Assembly: GCA_035526665.1 (NCBI GenBank)
Contig: DATLBY010000254.1
Span: 1 to 14,456, forward strand
Direction: 5' to 3'
From: DATLBY01 sp035526665
GTDB lineage: Bacteria; Acidobacteriota; Terriglobia; Bryobacterales; Bryobacteraceae
DNA: 14,456 nt
Part shown: positions 7,901 to 14,456 of the stretch, piece after piece
Layout: each line of letters starts with the position of its first letter
How positions within the stretch are numbered: position 1 is the stretch's first letter
Notes under the pieces: model-generated
Databases searched by the model: none
What the model saw: the letters and a program-made list of their open reading frames with translations, nothing else
Told to the model about the DNA's origin: nothing
Position numbers and translations under genes: made by a program

Positions 7901-10900
7901 CGCACCTGAGTGGTCAGGTTGGCCGCCAGCTGATTGACGTTGTCGGTCAAATCCTTCCAGGTGCCGGCGGCTCCGGGCACACTGGCCTGCCCGCCCAGTT
8001 TGCCTTCGACGCCCACCTCCCGGGCGACCGTAGTTACCTGGTCGGCAAATGTGACCAGGGTCTCAATCATGCCGTTGATGGTATCGGCCAGGGAGGCAAT
8101 CTCGCCCTTGGATTCGACCGTCAGCTTCTGTTTGAGGTTGCCGTTGGCCACCGACGTGACCACTTTGGCGATGCCGCGGACCTGGTTGGTCAGATTGGCG
8201 GCCATCCCGTTCACGTTCTCGGTCAGATCCTTCCACGTTCCCGCGACGCCCCGGACGATGGCCTGTCCGCCCAGCTTGCCCTCGCTGCCCACCTCGCGGG
8301 CCACGCGCGTGACCTCCGCCGCGAAGGAGTTGAGCTGGTCCACCATGGCGTTCATGGTGTTCTTCAGCTCCAGGATTTCGCCGCGCACATCCACCGTGAT
8401 CTTACGCGACAGATCGCCACCGGCGATGGCCGTGGCCACCTCCGCGATATTGCGGACCTGGGAGGTGAGGTTGCCCGCCATGGAATTCACGTTGTCGGTG
8501 AGGTCTTTCCAGGTGCCGGAGACGCCGAGCACCTGCGCCTGCCCGCCCAGCCGGCCGTCCGAGCCCACTTCCCTGGCTACCCTCGTCACCTCGGCGGCGA
8601 ACGAGCTGAGCTGGTCCACCATGGTGTTGATGGTGTTCTTCAGCTCCAGAATTTCGCCCTTCACATCCACCGTGATCTTGCGCGACAGATCCCCGCGGGC
8701 AATGGCGGTGGCCACTTCGGCGATGTTGCGCACCTGCGCCGTCAGGTTGCCCGCCATGCCGTTGACATTGTCGGTCAGGTCCTTCCAGGTGCCCGAGACG
8801 CCTTTCACCTCGGCCTGTCCGCCCAGCTTGCCCTCGCTGCCCACTTCGCGCGCCACGCGCGTCACCTCGGCGGCAAACGAGCTGAGCTGATCGACCATGG
8901 TGTTGATGGTATTTTTGAGCTCCAGAATCTCGCCCTTCACATCCACGGTGATCTTCTTGGAGAGGTTGCCGCCGGCGATGGCGGTGGCCACCTCCGCGAT
9001 GTTGCGCACCTGGGCGGTCAGATTGCCGGCCATGCCATTGACGTTGTCGGTCAGGTCTTTCCAGGTACCGGACACGCCCTTCACGTCCGCCTGCCCGCCC
9101 AACTTTCCTTCGCTGCCCACCTCGCGCGCCACGCGCGTCACCTCGGCGGCAAACGAGTTCAGCTGATCCACCATGGCGTTGATGGTGTTTTTCAGCTCCA
9201 GGATCTCCCCCTTTACGTCCACCGTGATTTTGCGCGAGAGATCCCCGCCGGCAATGGCGGTGGCCACTTCGGCGATGTTGCGGACCTGGGAGGTGAGGTT
9301 GCCTGCCATGCCATTGACGTTGTCGGTCAGGTCCTTCCAGGTACCGGAAACGCCTTTCACCTCCGCCTGGCCACCCAGCTTGCCCTCGCTGCCGACTTCG
9401 CGCGCCACACGCGTCACCTCGGCGGCGAACGAGCTGAGCTGGTCCACCATGGTGTTGATGGTATTTTTGAGCTCCAGAATCTCGCCCTTGACATCGACCG
9501 TGATCTTTTGCGACAGATTGCCGCCGGCGATGGCCGTGGCCACCTCCGCGATATTGCGCACCTGCGCGGTGAGGTTGCCGGCCATCGAGTTCACGCTGTC
9601 GGTGAGATCCTTCCAGGTTCCCGCCACGCCCATCACCTGGGCCTGTCCCCCCAGCTTGCCTTCGGTACCCACTTCGCGCGCCACGCGGGTGACTTCGGCG
9701 GCGAAAGAATTCAGCTGATCCACCATGGCGTTGATGGTGTTCTTCAGCTCCAGGATTTCTCCCTTGACGTCCACCGTGATCTTCTGCGACAGATTGCCGC
9801 CGGCAATGGCGGTGGCCACCTCCGCGATATTGCGCACCTGGGCGGTCAGATTGCCCGCCATCAGGTTGACGTTATCGGTTAAGTCTTTCCAGGTGCCGCC
9901 CACGCCTTTGACGTCGGCCTGGCCGCCCAGCTTGCCTTCCGTACCCACTTCGCGCGCGACGCGCGTGACCTCGGAGGCGAACGAATTGAGCTGATCCACC
10001 ATGGCATTGATGGTGTTCTTCAGCTCCAGAATTTCGCCTTTTACATCGACGGTGATCTTCTGGGAGAGATTTCCGCCGGCGATGGCGGTGGCCACTTCGG
10101 CAATGTTGCGCACCTGCGCCGTCAGATTGCCGGCCATGCCATTCACGTTGTCGGTCAGGTCCTTCCAGGTGCCGGAGACGCCTTTTACCTCGGCCTGCCC
10201 GCCCAGCTTGCCCTCACTGCCTACCTCGCGCGCCACGCGCGTTACCTCCGAAGCGAAGGAATTGAGCTGGTCCACCATGGCGTTGATGGTGTTTTTTAAT
10301 TCCAGAATCTCGCCTTTTACATCGACGGTGATTTTCTGCGAGAGATTTCCAGCGGCGATGGCGGCGGCCACTTCGGCGATGTTGCGCACCTGGGCCGTCA
10401 GGTTGCCTGCCATGCCGTTCACGTTGTCGGTCAGGTCCTTCCAGGTGCCGGAGACGCCCTTTACCTCGGCCTGCCCGCCCAGCTTGCCCTCGCTGCCTAC
10501 CTCGCGCGCCACGCGCGTTACCTCCGAGGCGAAGGAATTGAGCTGGTCCACCATGGTGTTGATGGTGTCTTTCAGCTCCAGAATTTCGCCCCGCACATCC
10601 ACCGTGATTTTCTTGGAGAGATCCCCGTTCGCCACGGCCGTGGTGACACCGGCGATGTTGCGCACCTGGGCGGTCAAGTTGCCGGCCATCGAGTTCACGC
10701 TATCGGTCAGGTCCTTCCAGGTTCCGGAGACGCCCCTTACTTCGGCCTGCCCGCCCAGCTTGCCTTCGGTGCCGACTTCCCGGGCGACGCGGGTCACCTC
10801 GGAGGCGAACGAGCTGAGCTGATCCACCATCGTATTGGTGGTATTTTTCAGCTCCAGGATCTCGCCTTTGGCGTCCACCGTGATTTTCTTGGAGAGATCG

Positions 10901-11817
10901 CCATTGGCCACCGCGGTAGTGACGGCGGCGATGTTGCGTACCTGACCGGTCAAATTGGCGGCCATGAAGTTGACGTTGTCGGTCAGGTCTTTCCAGGTTC
11001 CGGCGACCCCCATCACCTGCGCCTGCCCGCCCAGTTTGCCCTCGGTGCCCACTTCCCGCGCCACGCGCGTCACCTCGGAGGCAAACGAACGCAGCTGGTC
11101 CACCATCGTGTTGATGGTATCTTTCAACTCCTGGATCTCGCCGCGCACGTCCACAGTGATCTTTTTGGAGAGATCTCCCGCCGCTACCGCCTTGGTCACT
11201 TCCGCGATATTCCGCACCTGACTCGTCAGGTTGCCGGCCATGAAGTTGACGCTGTCGGTCAAATCCTTCCAGGTACCCGCCACTCCGGCGACCTCCGCCT
11301 GCCCGCCGAGTTTGCCTTCCGTCCCCACCTCCCGGGCGACGCGCGTGACTTCCGCCGCAAACGAGCTTAACTGGCCCACCATCGTGTTCACAGTCTGAGC
11401 CGTGCGCAGGAACTCTCCGCGCAAGGGCTGTCCCTCGGTTTCAAGCGACATCACCTGGGAAAGATCTCCCTTGGCCACAGCTCCAATCACCCGCGCCGTG
11501 TCGCTGGTGGGACGCACCAGATCTTCGATTAAGGTATTGATGGACTCGACCTTCTGCGCCCATGCTCCTCCGACGTCGCCCATATTGGCGCGCTGGCTCA
11601 GTTTTCCTTCCTTGCCCACTACTGCGCTGAGCCGCATCACTTCGGTAAACATTCTTTGGTTGATCTCAATGATGCTATTGAGAGTGTCGGCCACTTTCCC
11701 CGGCATACCGGTCCAATCGAGCGGCAGGCGCGCGCTAAAATCTCCTTTCTGATACGCCACCAAAGTAGTAAGAAGTTGTCTTATGTCTAACGATTCGTGC
11801 AATTCCGGAGTAGGCAT
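4972..11817 (-). CDS. Giant soluble poly-HAMP hybrid histidine kinase (HAMP array-GAF-HisKA-HATPase-REC-REC-REC)
   Basis: This 2281-residue protein should sense a signal in the cytoplasm and start a phosphorelay. No signal peptide or membrane segment is seen. Order: divergent HAMP unit (about 8-99), 97-residue unit (100-196), twelve units of exactly 92 residues (197-1300), a terminal HAMP (1301-1347), GAF (1376-1513), Glu/Gln-rich coiled coil (1522-1588), HisKA with H1599 in SHELRTPL, HATPase (N1719, DSGIGI from 1760, GGTGLGL 1789-1795), a Ser/Pro/Ala-rich linker (1829-1889), then REC1 (D1942, K1991), REC2 (D2064, less conserved) and REC3 (D2211, K2263). Each 92-residue unit holds a canonical HAMP half (GDLSKKITVD type) and a second half (VAREVGTEGKLGGQA, GTWKDLTD). 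Kinase and REC residues are intact. Start ATG 11815-11817 follows AAGGGAG by 6 bases. The array resembles the N-terminal repeats of fungal group III kinases (Nik1/Os-1), also about 92 residues. The following cheR and cheB suggest methylation control. Ligand unknown. Confidence 0.97.
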   Translation of the reverse strand: MPTPELHESLDIRQLLTTLVAYQKGDFSARLPLDWTGMPGKVADTLNSIIEINQRMFTEVMRLSAVVGKEGKLSQRANMGDVGGAWAQKVESINTLIEDLVRPTSDTARVIGAVAKGDLSQVMSLETEGQPLRGEFLRTAQTVNTMVGQLSSFAAEVTRVAREVGTEGKLGGQAEVAGVAGTWKDLTDSVNFMAGNLTSQVRNIAEVTKAVAAGDLSKKITVDVRGEIQELKDTINTMVDQLRSFASEVTRVAREVGTEGKLGGQAQVMGVAGTWKDLTDNVNFMAANLTGQVRNIAAVTTAVANGDLSKKITVDAKGEILELKNTTNTMVDQLSSFASEVTRVAREVGTEGKLGGQAEVRGVSGTWKDLTDSVNSMAGNLTAQVRNIAGVTTAVANGDLSKKITVDVRGEILELKDTINTMVDQLNSFASEVTRVAREVGSEGKLGGQAEVKGVSGTWKDLTDNVNGMAGNLTAQVRNIAEVAAAIAAGNLSQKITVDVKGEILELKNTINAMVDQLNSFASEVTRVAREVGSEGKLGGQAEVKGVSGTWKDLTDNVNGMAGNLTAQVRNIAEVATAIAGGNLSQKITVDVKGEILELKNTINAMVDQLNSFASEVTRVAREVGTEGKLGGQADVKGVGGTWKDLTDNVNLMAGNLTAQVRNIAEVATAIAGGNLSQKITVDVKGEILELKNTINAMVDQLNSFAAEVTRVAREVGTEGKLGGQAQVMGVAGTWKDLTDSVNSMAGNLTAQVRNIAEVATAIAGGNLSQKITVDVKGEILELKNTINTMVDQLSSFAAEVTRVAREVGSEGKLGGQAEVKGVSGTWKDLTDNVNGMAGNLTSQVRNIAEVATAIAGGDLSRKITVDVKGEILELKNTINAMVDQLNSFAAEVTRVAREVGSEGKLGGQADVKGVSGTWKDLTDNVNGMAGNLTAQVRNIAEVATAIAGGNLSKKITVDVKGEILELKNTINTMVDQLSSFAAEVTRVAREVGSEGKLGGQAEVKGVSGTWKDLTDNVNGMAGNLTAQVRNIAEVATAIARGDLSRKITVDVKGEILELKNTINTMVDQLSSFAAEVTRVAREVGSDGRLGGQAQVLGVSGTWKDLTDNVNSMAGNLTSQVRNIAEVATAIAGGDLSRKITVDVRGEILELKNTMNAMVDQLNSFAAEVTRVAREVGSEGKLGGQAIVRGVAGTWKDLTENVNGMAANLTNQVRGIAKVVTSVANGNLKQKLTVESKGEIASLADTINGMIETLVTFADQVTTVAREVGVEGKLGGQASVPGAAGTWKDLTDNVNQLAANLTTQVRAIAEVSTAVTKGDLTRSIRVEAQGEVAALKDNINEMILNLKDTTQKNTEQDWLKTNLAKFTRMLQGQRDLLAVSKMILSELAPLVGGQHGVLYLMESAKEQPKLKLLAAYAYQERKNLATDFRLGDGIVGQCAVEKQRILLTNVPSDYIQISSGLGQATPMNIIALPILFEGKVRAVIELAAFERFSPIHQAFLDQLTESIGIVLNTIEANMRTEELLGNSQSMAQELQSQQEELQQTNEELEEKASLLSEQKAEVERKNREVEIARQELEEKAMQLALSSKYKSEFLSNMSHELRTPLNSLLMLAQQLAENAEGNLSPTEMSFAQTISSSGTDLLTLINDILDLSKIESGTVTLEFGELSFRELRDFIARTFDHVAQSKGLEFVIDISANLPPSITTDAKRLHQVLKNLLSNAFKFTEKGQVALRIDLAASGWSRDQKRLNQAPAVLAFAVTDSGIGIAPQKQQLIFEAFQQADGTTSRQYGGTGLGLSISREIALLLGGELRVASVLGKGSTFTMYLPLSGSAGPYSSYRSAPRKSSAPWKQTAPAGYSSPGPSAGTADSRASIAVAEGETAADDRSGIESGDRVLLIVEDDPEFSPILMGRAHDKGFKVVIASRGDDAFALAREHKPDAITLDLQLPDMDGWLLLDRLKHHPDTRHIPVHIISAQADSARGLKAGAIAHLSKPVTREALDGALASIKSRMERLEKRLLVVDQDPVRSGAIIDLLGTADVLATTAGSAKEALEALERETYDCMVVDWDLPDMPGFQLLREIQERPQWRDMPVLVYTEAPFSKEQRAEFERIAHSTPVKDVHSQERLLEEATLFLHVVEAGMPSAKRRILEKLRQAEPALAGRKVLVVDDDVRNIFALTSVLERHNLQVISADSGKDALRILQEEPDIELVLMDVMMPLMDGYDTMQAIRKIPRFKSLPVIALTAKAMKGDREKCLQAGASDYIAKPVHAQQLLSLLRVWLHRS
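7918..11229 (-). repeat. Coding tandem array, 12 units of exactly 276 bp (92 codons), HAMP repeats
   Basis: Twelve head-to-tail units without any indel fill 3312 bp of the kinase gene: unit 1 is 10954-11229, unit 2 10678-10953, and so on every 276 bp to unit 12 at 7918-8193. Each begins at an LTxQVRxIA segment and ends in an NVN/SVN-x-(M/L)A-(G/A)N segment. Units 3-11 are the most alike; units 7 and 9 differ at a single residue (Q/K after NLS). Units 1-2 and especially 12 are more diverged. Units 1-5 read SFASEV at mid-unit while 6-11 read SFAAEV, hinting at block-wise growth. Many DNA differences between units are synonymous, so the protein unit is under constraint. A diverged unit precedes the array (11230-11520) and a half unit follows (about 7777-7917). 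Confidence 0.97.
11230..11520 (-). repeat. Diverged 97-codon HAMP unit preceding the array
   Basis: The second half (FAAEVTRVAREVGTEGKLGG and on) matches the 92-residue units closely, but the first half is diverged and carries about five extra residues around QPLRGEFLRT. It marks the border between the regular array and the N-terminal cap of the kinase. Confidence 0.85.
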
Positions 11818-11823
11818 TCTAGG

Positions 11824-11830
11824 CTCCCTT
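11824..11830 (-). promoter_or_regulatory. Ribosome-binding site of the poly-HAMP kinase gene
   Basis: The minus strand reads AAGGGAG, 6 bases before the ATG at 11815-11817. It supports this start; no other plausible start with the HAMP frame lies upstream. Confidence 0.7.
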
Positions 11831-11872
11831 ATCGGACACAGCTGCGCTGCTAGTACCTAATAATTGTTTTTT

Positions 11873-11891
11873 GTGAGCCGGGAATTCTCAC
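11873..11891. other. Inverted repeat in the lhr-kinase intergenic gap
   Basis: GTGAG (11873-11877) and CTCAC (11887-11891) form a 5-bp inverted repeat with a 9-base spacer, next to a run of six T on the plus strand (11867-11872). On the minus strand, in which the genes are read, the hairpin is followed by A residues, so it is not an intrinsic terminator for lhr. It lies about 55 bp upstream of the kinase start, so an operator role for the signalling operon is possible. The rest of the 129-bp gap (11818-11946) holds AT-rich DNA suitable for a promoter (around 11851-11872), without a clear -35/-10 pair. Confidence 0.35.
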
Positions 11892-11946
11892 CGGGAGTTG
11901 GAACCAGTCGCCACTTGGCTGCGGACGGGAGGCGGTGCGCGAGATG

Positions 11947-14456
11947 CTATGCGATGAAATCGGTCACACCGGCGGCGGGCTGCCAGGGATAGCGCTGATT
12001 CCGGGATTGGACCGACAGGGCCGGGATCGGCAGGGCCAGCGGGCTGACACGAGCTCCGGGCAAAATGATTCCCGTCAAATTTAAGGGATCCGCGCCGGAC
12101 GCAGGCGCGATTTCGGGGGAATCGGCGGAACGGCGCACGGCGCGCAGCAGGTCGAGAGCCTCGGGCCGGGCAAATTGTTCGCCGGTAAATCCGGCTACGA
12201 ACCGGCCGCCGCGAATCAGACCGCGGGCTTCCATCCGCCGCAGTACCGGCAAAAGATCGCGCCACGGCGGAGCTCCCGATTCACGCGCCAGCAGATCGCG
12301 CAGTAACACGCCCCAGCGCAACAGCAGTTGCGCGGCCCATTTTTCCGCGCGATCGGGAGCCTCGCTGTCCTGCCTGGGAACCAGGGCCCAGCGGCCGGCG
12401 GAATGACGCGGCCGTGACCGGCGTCCACGGCCTTCTCCCCGGCGGCGCTTGGGATCGATGAGCGCGCGCAGGTTCTCGAAGCCGTCCGCCGTGACAAGGC
12501 CGGCCGCCACCAGTTCCCACAGCGCATCCTCGGTTTCACTTGGCAGCCGGCGGGCCGCGCGCACCAGGTCGCCAAAGAAGAGCGCGCGTTCCCGCTGCAG
12601 CGCCGCCAGGATATCCTCAGCCGCGGGTGACAGCGCGCCCGAGCCGTCCAGGGCTGCCTGGCGTCCAATCAGCCAAGCGGCATCCTCGCGCAACAGCAGC
12701 GTAATGGGAGCCAGGCGCGTGGGCCGGATGCGCCGGCCTTCGCTATCTTCGAGCGCGGGATGAGGAGACACGCGCGCCCACATCACCTCGCCCGAGAGGC
12801 ACAACTCGTCCAGCAGCTCTGCCCTGTAGTTTGCGATGCGGCGCGTGAGTATCTGCGATTCCCAGGCAGCGGACGGAATCTCATAGCCCTGCAACTGCCG
12901 GACAATTTCCAGCGCGCCATCCGCTCCATGGAGTTGTGCACCATCGGTGACGTGCTGCCAGCGAGTGAGGAAGGCATGGAACTGCTGCGCGGTAACCGGC
13001 TCAATTTCGCGCCGCAGACGCCCCAAAGTTGTGCGGTGAATGCGCGCCAGCACACGGCGATTGCACCATTCGATTTCGCCACCGGCGTCGGGATTCGTGA
13101 AGCGGCCGCGCAGCACCGTCCCTTCCGCCTCCAGCTGCGCCAGGGCTATTTCCACCTGTTCCCGGGAAAACGCCAGGCGTCCGGCCAGCGCAGTTGCAGT
13201 TGCCGGACCGGTCGATTCCATCCACCCGCGCAGCACGACCGCCACGTCCCCGGTGAGTTCGCGCTTCTCCGCCGCGGCCCAGAACGGCTGCCCGTTTCGC
13301 AGCAGGGTGAAAACCCGGTCTGCGTCCGCCAGGTGCTCATACAGTTCAGCCCATTCGGGAACGGGAGGCAGCGTGATCAACGTCAACAGCGCATCATGCA
13401 ACTCATCCGGATTGCGCGCCTCGGGCCAGCTCTCGGCGGCCACCTGGGCGATGGCCGCCGGATCCAGAATCCCGGTACCATCGGCCGCATCCGCCGGCAA
13501 GGTACGCCGCAGTTTCACGGCGCGCGCCCGCCGCTCCTCCAGGGGAGCGTCATCCAGATACGCGTACGGATTCGCATTCAGGATCTCGTGACAGAAGACC
13601 GAGGGCTCTGGAGTGTCTAGAGCGGCCGTTAGTATGTCCCCGGACTCGATTCCACGCAGCATCGCCTCCAGGCCGGTGAGGTCCATCGCTTCATACAGGC
13701 AGTTCCCGATGGTTTCATTCACCAGCGGATGATCGGGGATGCAGATGGGTCCAGCGAGATTCTCCGCGCAGGCCACCTGGTCGGGAAATACGGCAGCCAG
13801 CAGATCGTCGGATCGCATCCTTTGGATGGGCGCCGGAACCTTGGCGCCGCCTCGGAAGCGCAGGATGGCGAGCGACCGGGTAGCGTTCCAGCGCCAGCGC
13901 GCGCCGAACATCGGCGCATCCAGCAGGGCCTGGGTGAGCACATCCTTCACGGTGCCGGATTTCAAAAATTCGAAAACCACCTCCAGCGGGAACGCGTGCC
14001 GGTCACTGAGGGATATTACGATGCCGTTGTCGGTAGCCGCCGCCTGCAGTTCAAAGTTGAAAGTGCGGCAGAAACGTTTTCGCAGTGCGAGTCCCCAGGC
14101 GCGGTTCACACGCGATCCGAAAGGAGCGTGCAGCACAAGCTGCATGCCCCCCGATTCATCGAAGAATCGTTCGGCTACGACGGTGTTCGCCGACGGCAGC
14201 CGGCGGAGCGCCGCAACGCCGCCCCGGACGTAGGCGATCGCCTGGCGCGCGCCCGCCGGGCAGAGACCGCACTCACGCTGCAGCCACTCCTCCGCGTTAT
14301 CCTCCAACATTCCGAGCCGTACCCGCGACACGGCGCCCGAGAGTTCGGCCGACCGCCCCGGAGCTTCACCCAACCAGAAGGGAATCGAGGGAGCTGCTCC
14401 ATGCGCATCTTCGACGTACACACGGCCCTGCATCACGTGGCGGATTCGCCAGGATT
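11947..14456 (-). CDS. lhr: Lhr-type ATP-dependent DNA helicase, C-terminal part (partial, N-terminus off the window)
   Basis: Lhr is a superfamily 2 3'-5' DNA helicase linked to DNA repair. The window holds about 835 C-terminal residues; the two RecA-like motor domains lie beyond the right edge. The frame is open to the last base (it starts SWRIRH), so the internal GTG at 14434-14436 is not a real start. Family landmarks, numbered from that GTG: PFWLGEAPGRS (19-29), ERFFDESGGMQLVLHAPFGS (89-108), RFRGGAKVPAPIQRMRSDDL (193-212), a winged-helix and domain-4 core to about 310 including FCHEILNANPYAYLDD (281-296), then a long C-terminal region (from about 330) of winged-helix and beta-barrel type as in full-length bacterial Lhr. 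The end (after ADPLNLTGIILPGARV) is unlike my recollection of the family, where a tail of the NRVLYRDG type follows; it stops at DFIA. This may be normal variation or a frameshift. The gene is probably a unit separate from the signalling operon. Confidence 0.92.
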   Translation of the reverse strand, partial: SWRIRHVMQGRVYVEDAHGAAPSIPFWLGEAPGRSAELSGAVSRVRLGMLEDNAEEWLQRECGLCPAGARQAIAYVRGGVAALRRLPSANTVVAERFFDESGGMQLVLHAPFGSRVNRAWGLALRKRFCRTFNFELQAAATDNGIVISLSDRHAFPLEVVFEFLKSGTVKDVLTQALLDAPMFGARWRWNATRSLAILRFRGGAKVPAPIQRMRSDDLLAAVFPDQVACAENLAGPICIPDHPLVNETIGNCLYEAMDLTGLEAMLRGIESGDILTAALDTPEPSVFCHEILNANPYAYLDDAPLEERRARAVKLRRTLPADAADGTGILDPAAIAQVAAESWPEARNPDELHDALLTLITLPPVPEWAELYEHLADADRVFTLLRNGQPFWAAAEKRELTGDVAVVLRGWMESTGPATATALAGRLAFSREQVEIALAQLEAEGTVLRGRFTNPDAGGEIEWCNRRVLARIHRTTLGRLRREIEPVTAQQFHAFLTRWQHVTDGAQLHGADGALEIVRQLQGYEIPSAAWESQILTRRIANYRAELLDELCLSGEVMWARVSPHPALEDSEGRRIRPTRLAPITLLLREDAAWLIGRQAALDGSGALSPAAEDILAALQRERALFFGDLVRAARRLPSETEDALWELVAAGLVTADGFENLRALIDPKRRRGEGRGRRSRPRHSAGRWALVPRQDSEAPDRAEKWAAQLLLRWGVLLRDLLARESGAPPWRDLLPVLRRMEARGLIRGGRFVAGFTGEQFARPEALDLLRAVRRSADSPEIAPASGADPLNLTGIILPGARVSPLALPIPALSVQSRNQRYPWQPAAGVTDFIA

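Noticed and set aside
7330..9882. An 850-codon open frame on the plus strand, and several shorter ones repeating every 276 bp.
   Set aside because: They are antisense to the kinase array; their periodicity mirrors the 276-bp units and the high GC content removes stop codons. They have no domain signature, and the minus frame encodes clear HAMP, GAF and kinase motifs.
7918..11229. Possible CRISPR array or non-coding satellite because of strong regular repetition.
   Set aside because: Units are 276 bp without unique spacers and are fully explained as in-frame HAMP coding repeats.
11867..11891. Inverted repeat plus T run as a rho-independent terminator of lhr.
   Set aside because: The T run is on the wrong side for minus-strand transcription: the hairpin is followed by A residues there.

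Overview
The window is a high-GC bacterial segment with every recognisable gene on the minus strand. Read right to left (5' to 3' for the genes) there are eight genes: a partial Lhr-type helicase (lhr), a giant hybrid histidine kinase with a tandem HAMP array, cheR, cheB, a second kinase with an N-terminal receiver domain, a secreted intradiol dioxygenase, a secreted WD40 protein, and a partial lytic transglycosylase. The style of genes (high GC, exported intradiol dioxygenase, secreted WD40 protein, very large hybrid kinases, little intergenic DNA) suggests a soil bacterium, most likely Acidobacteriota of the Solibacter/Bryobacter type. This placement is inferred from gene content only and is not certain. 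No RNA genes, insertion sequences or CRISPR arrays were seen.

Region 1 (11947-14456) is the C-terminal part of lhr, a DNA-repair helicase whose motor domains lie beyond the right edge. A 129-bp gap follows; it holds an inverted repeat and the ribosome-binding site of the next gene.

Region 2 (2257-11817) is a compact four-gene signalling operon. The first gene encodes a 2281-residue soluble protein. It has two divergent N-terminal HAMP units, twelve tandem units of exactly 92 residues (276 bp each, 7918-11229), a terminal half unit, then GAF, coiled coil, HisKA, ATPase and three receiver domains. It is followed by a CheR methyltransferase (gap 14 bp), a stand-alone CheB methylesterase domain (1-bp overlap) and a REC-HisKA-HATPase kinase (gap 5 bp). 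No chemoreceptor, CheA, CheW or CheY is present. The layout suggests a cytoplasmic sensory kinase tuned by reversible methylation and wired into a multi-step phosphorelay. This is the most interesting system in the window.

Region 3 (555-2166) is a translationally coupled pair: an intradiol ring-cleavage dioxygenase with a Tat-like leader and a seven-bladed WD40 protein with a Sec signal peptide, joined by a TGAGATG junction. Region 4 (1-425) is the N-terminal part of an SLT-type lytic transglycosylase, cut by the left edge. All intergenic gaps are under 130 bp.
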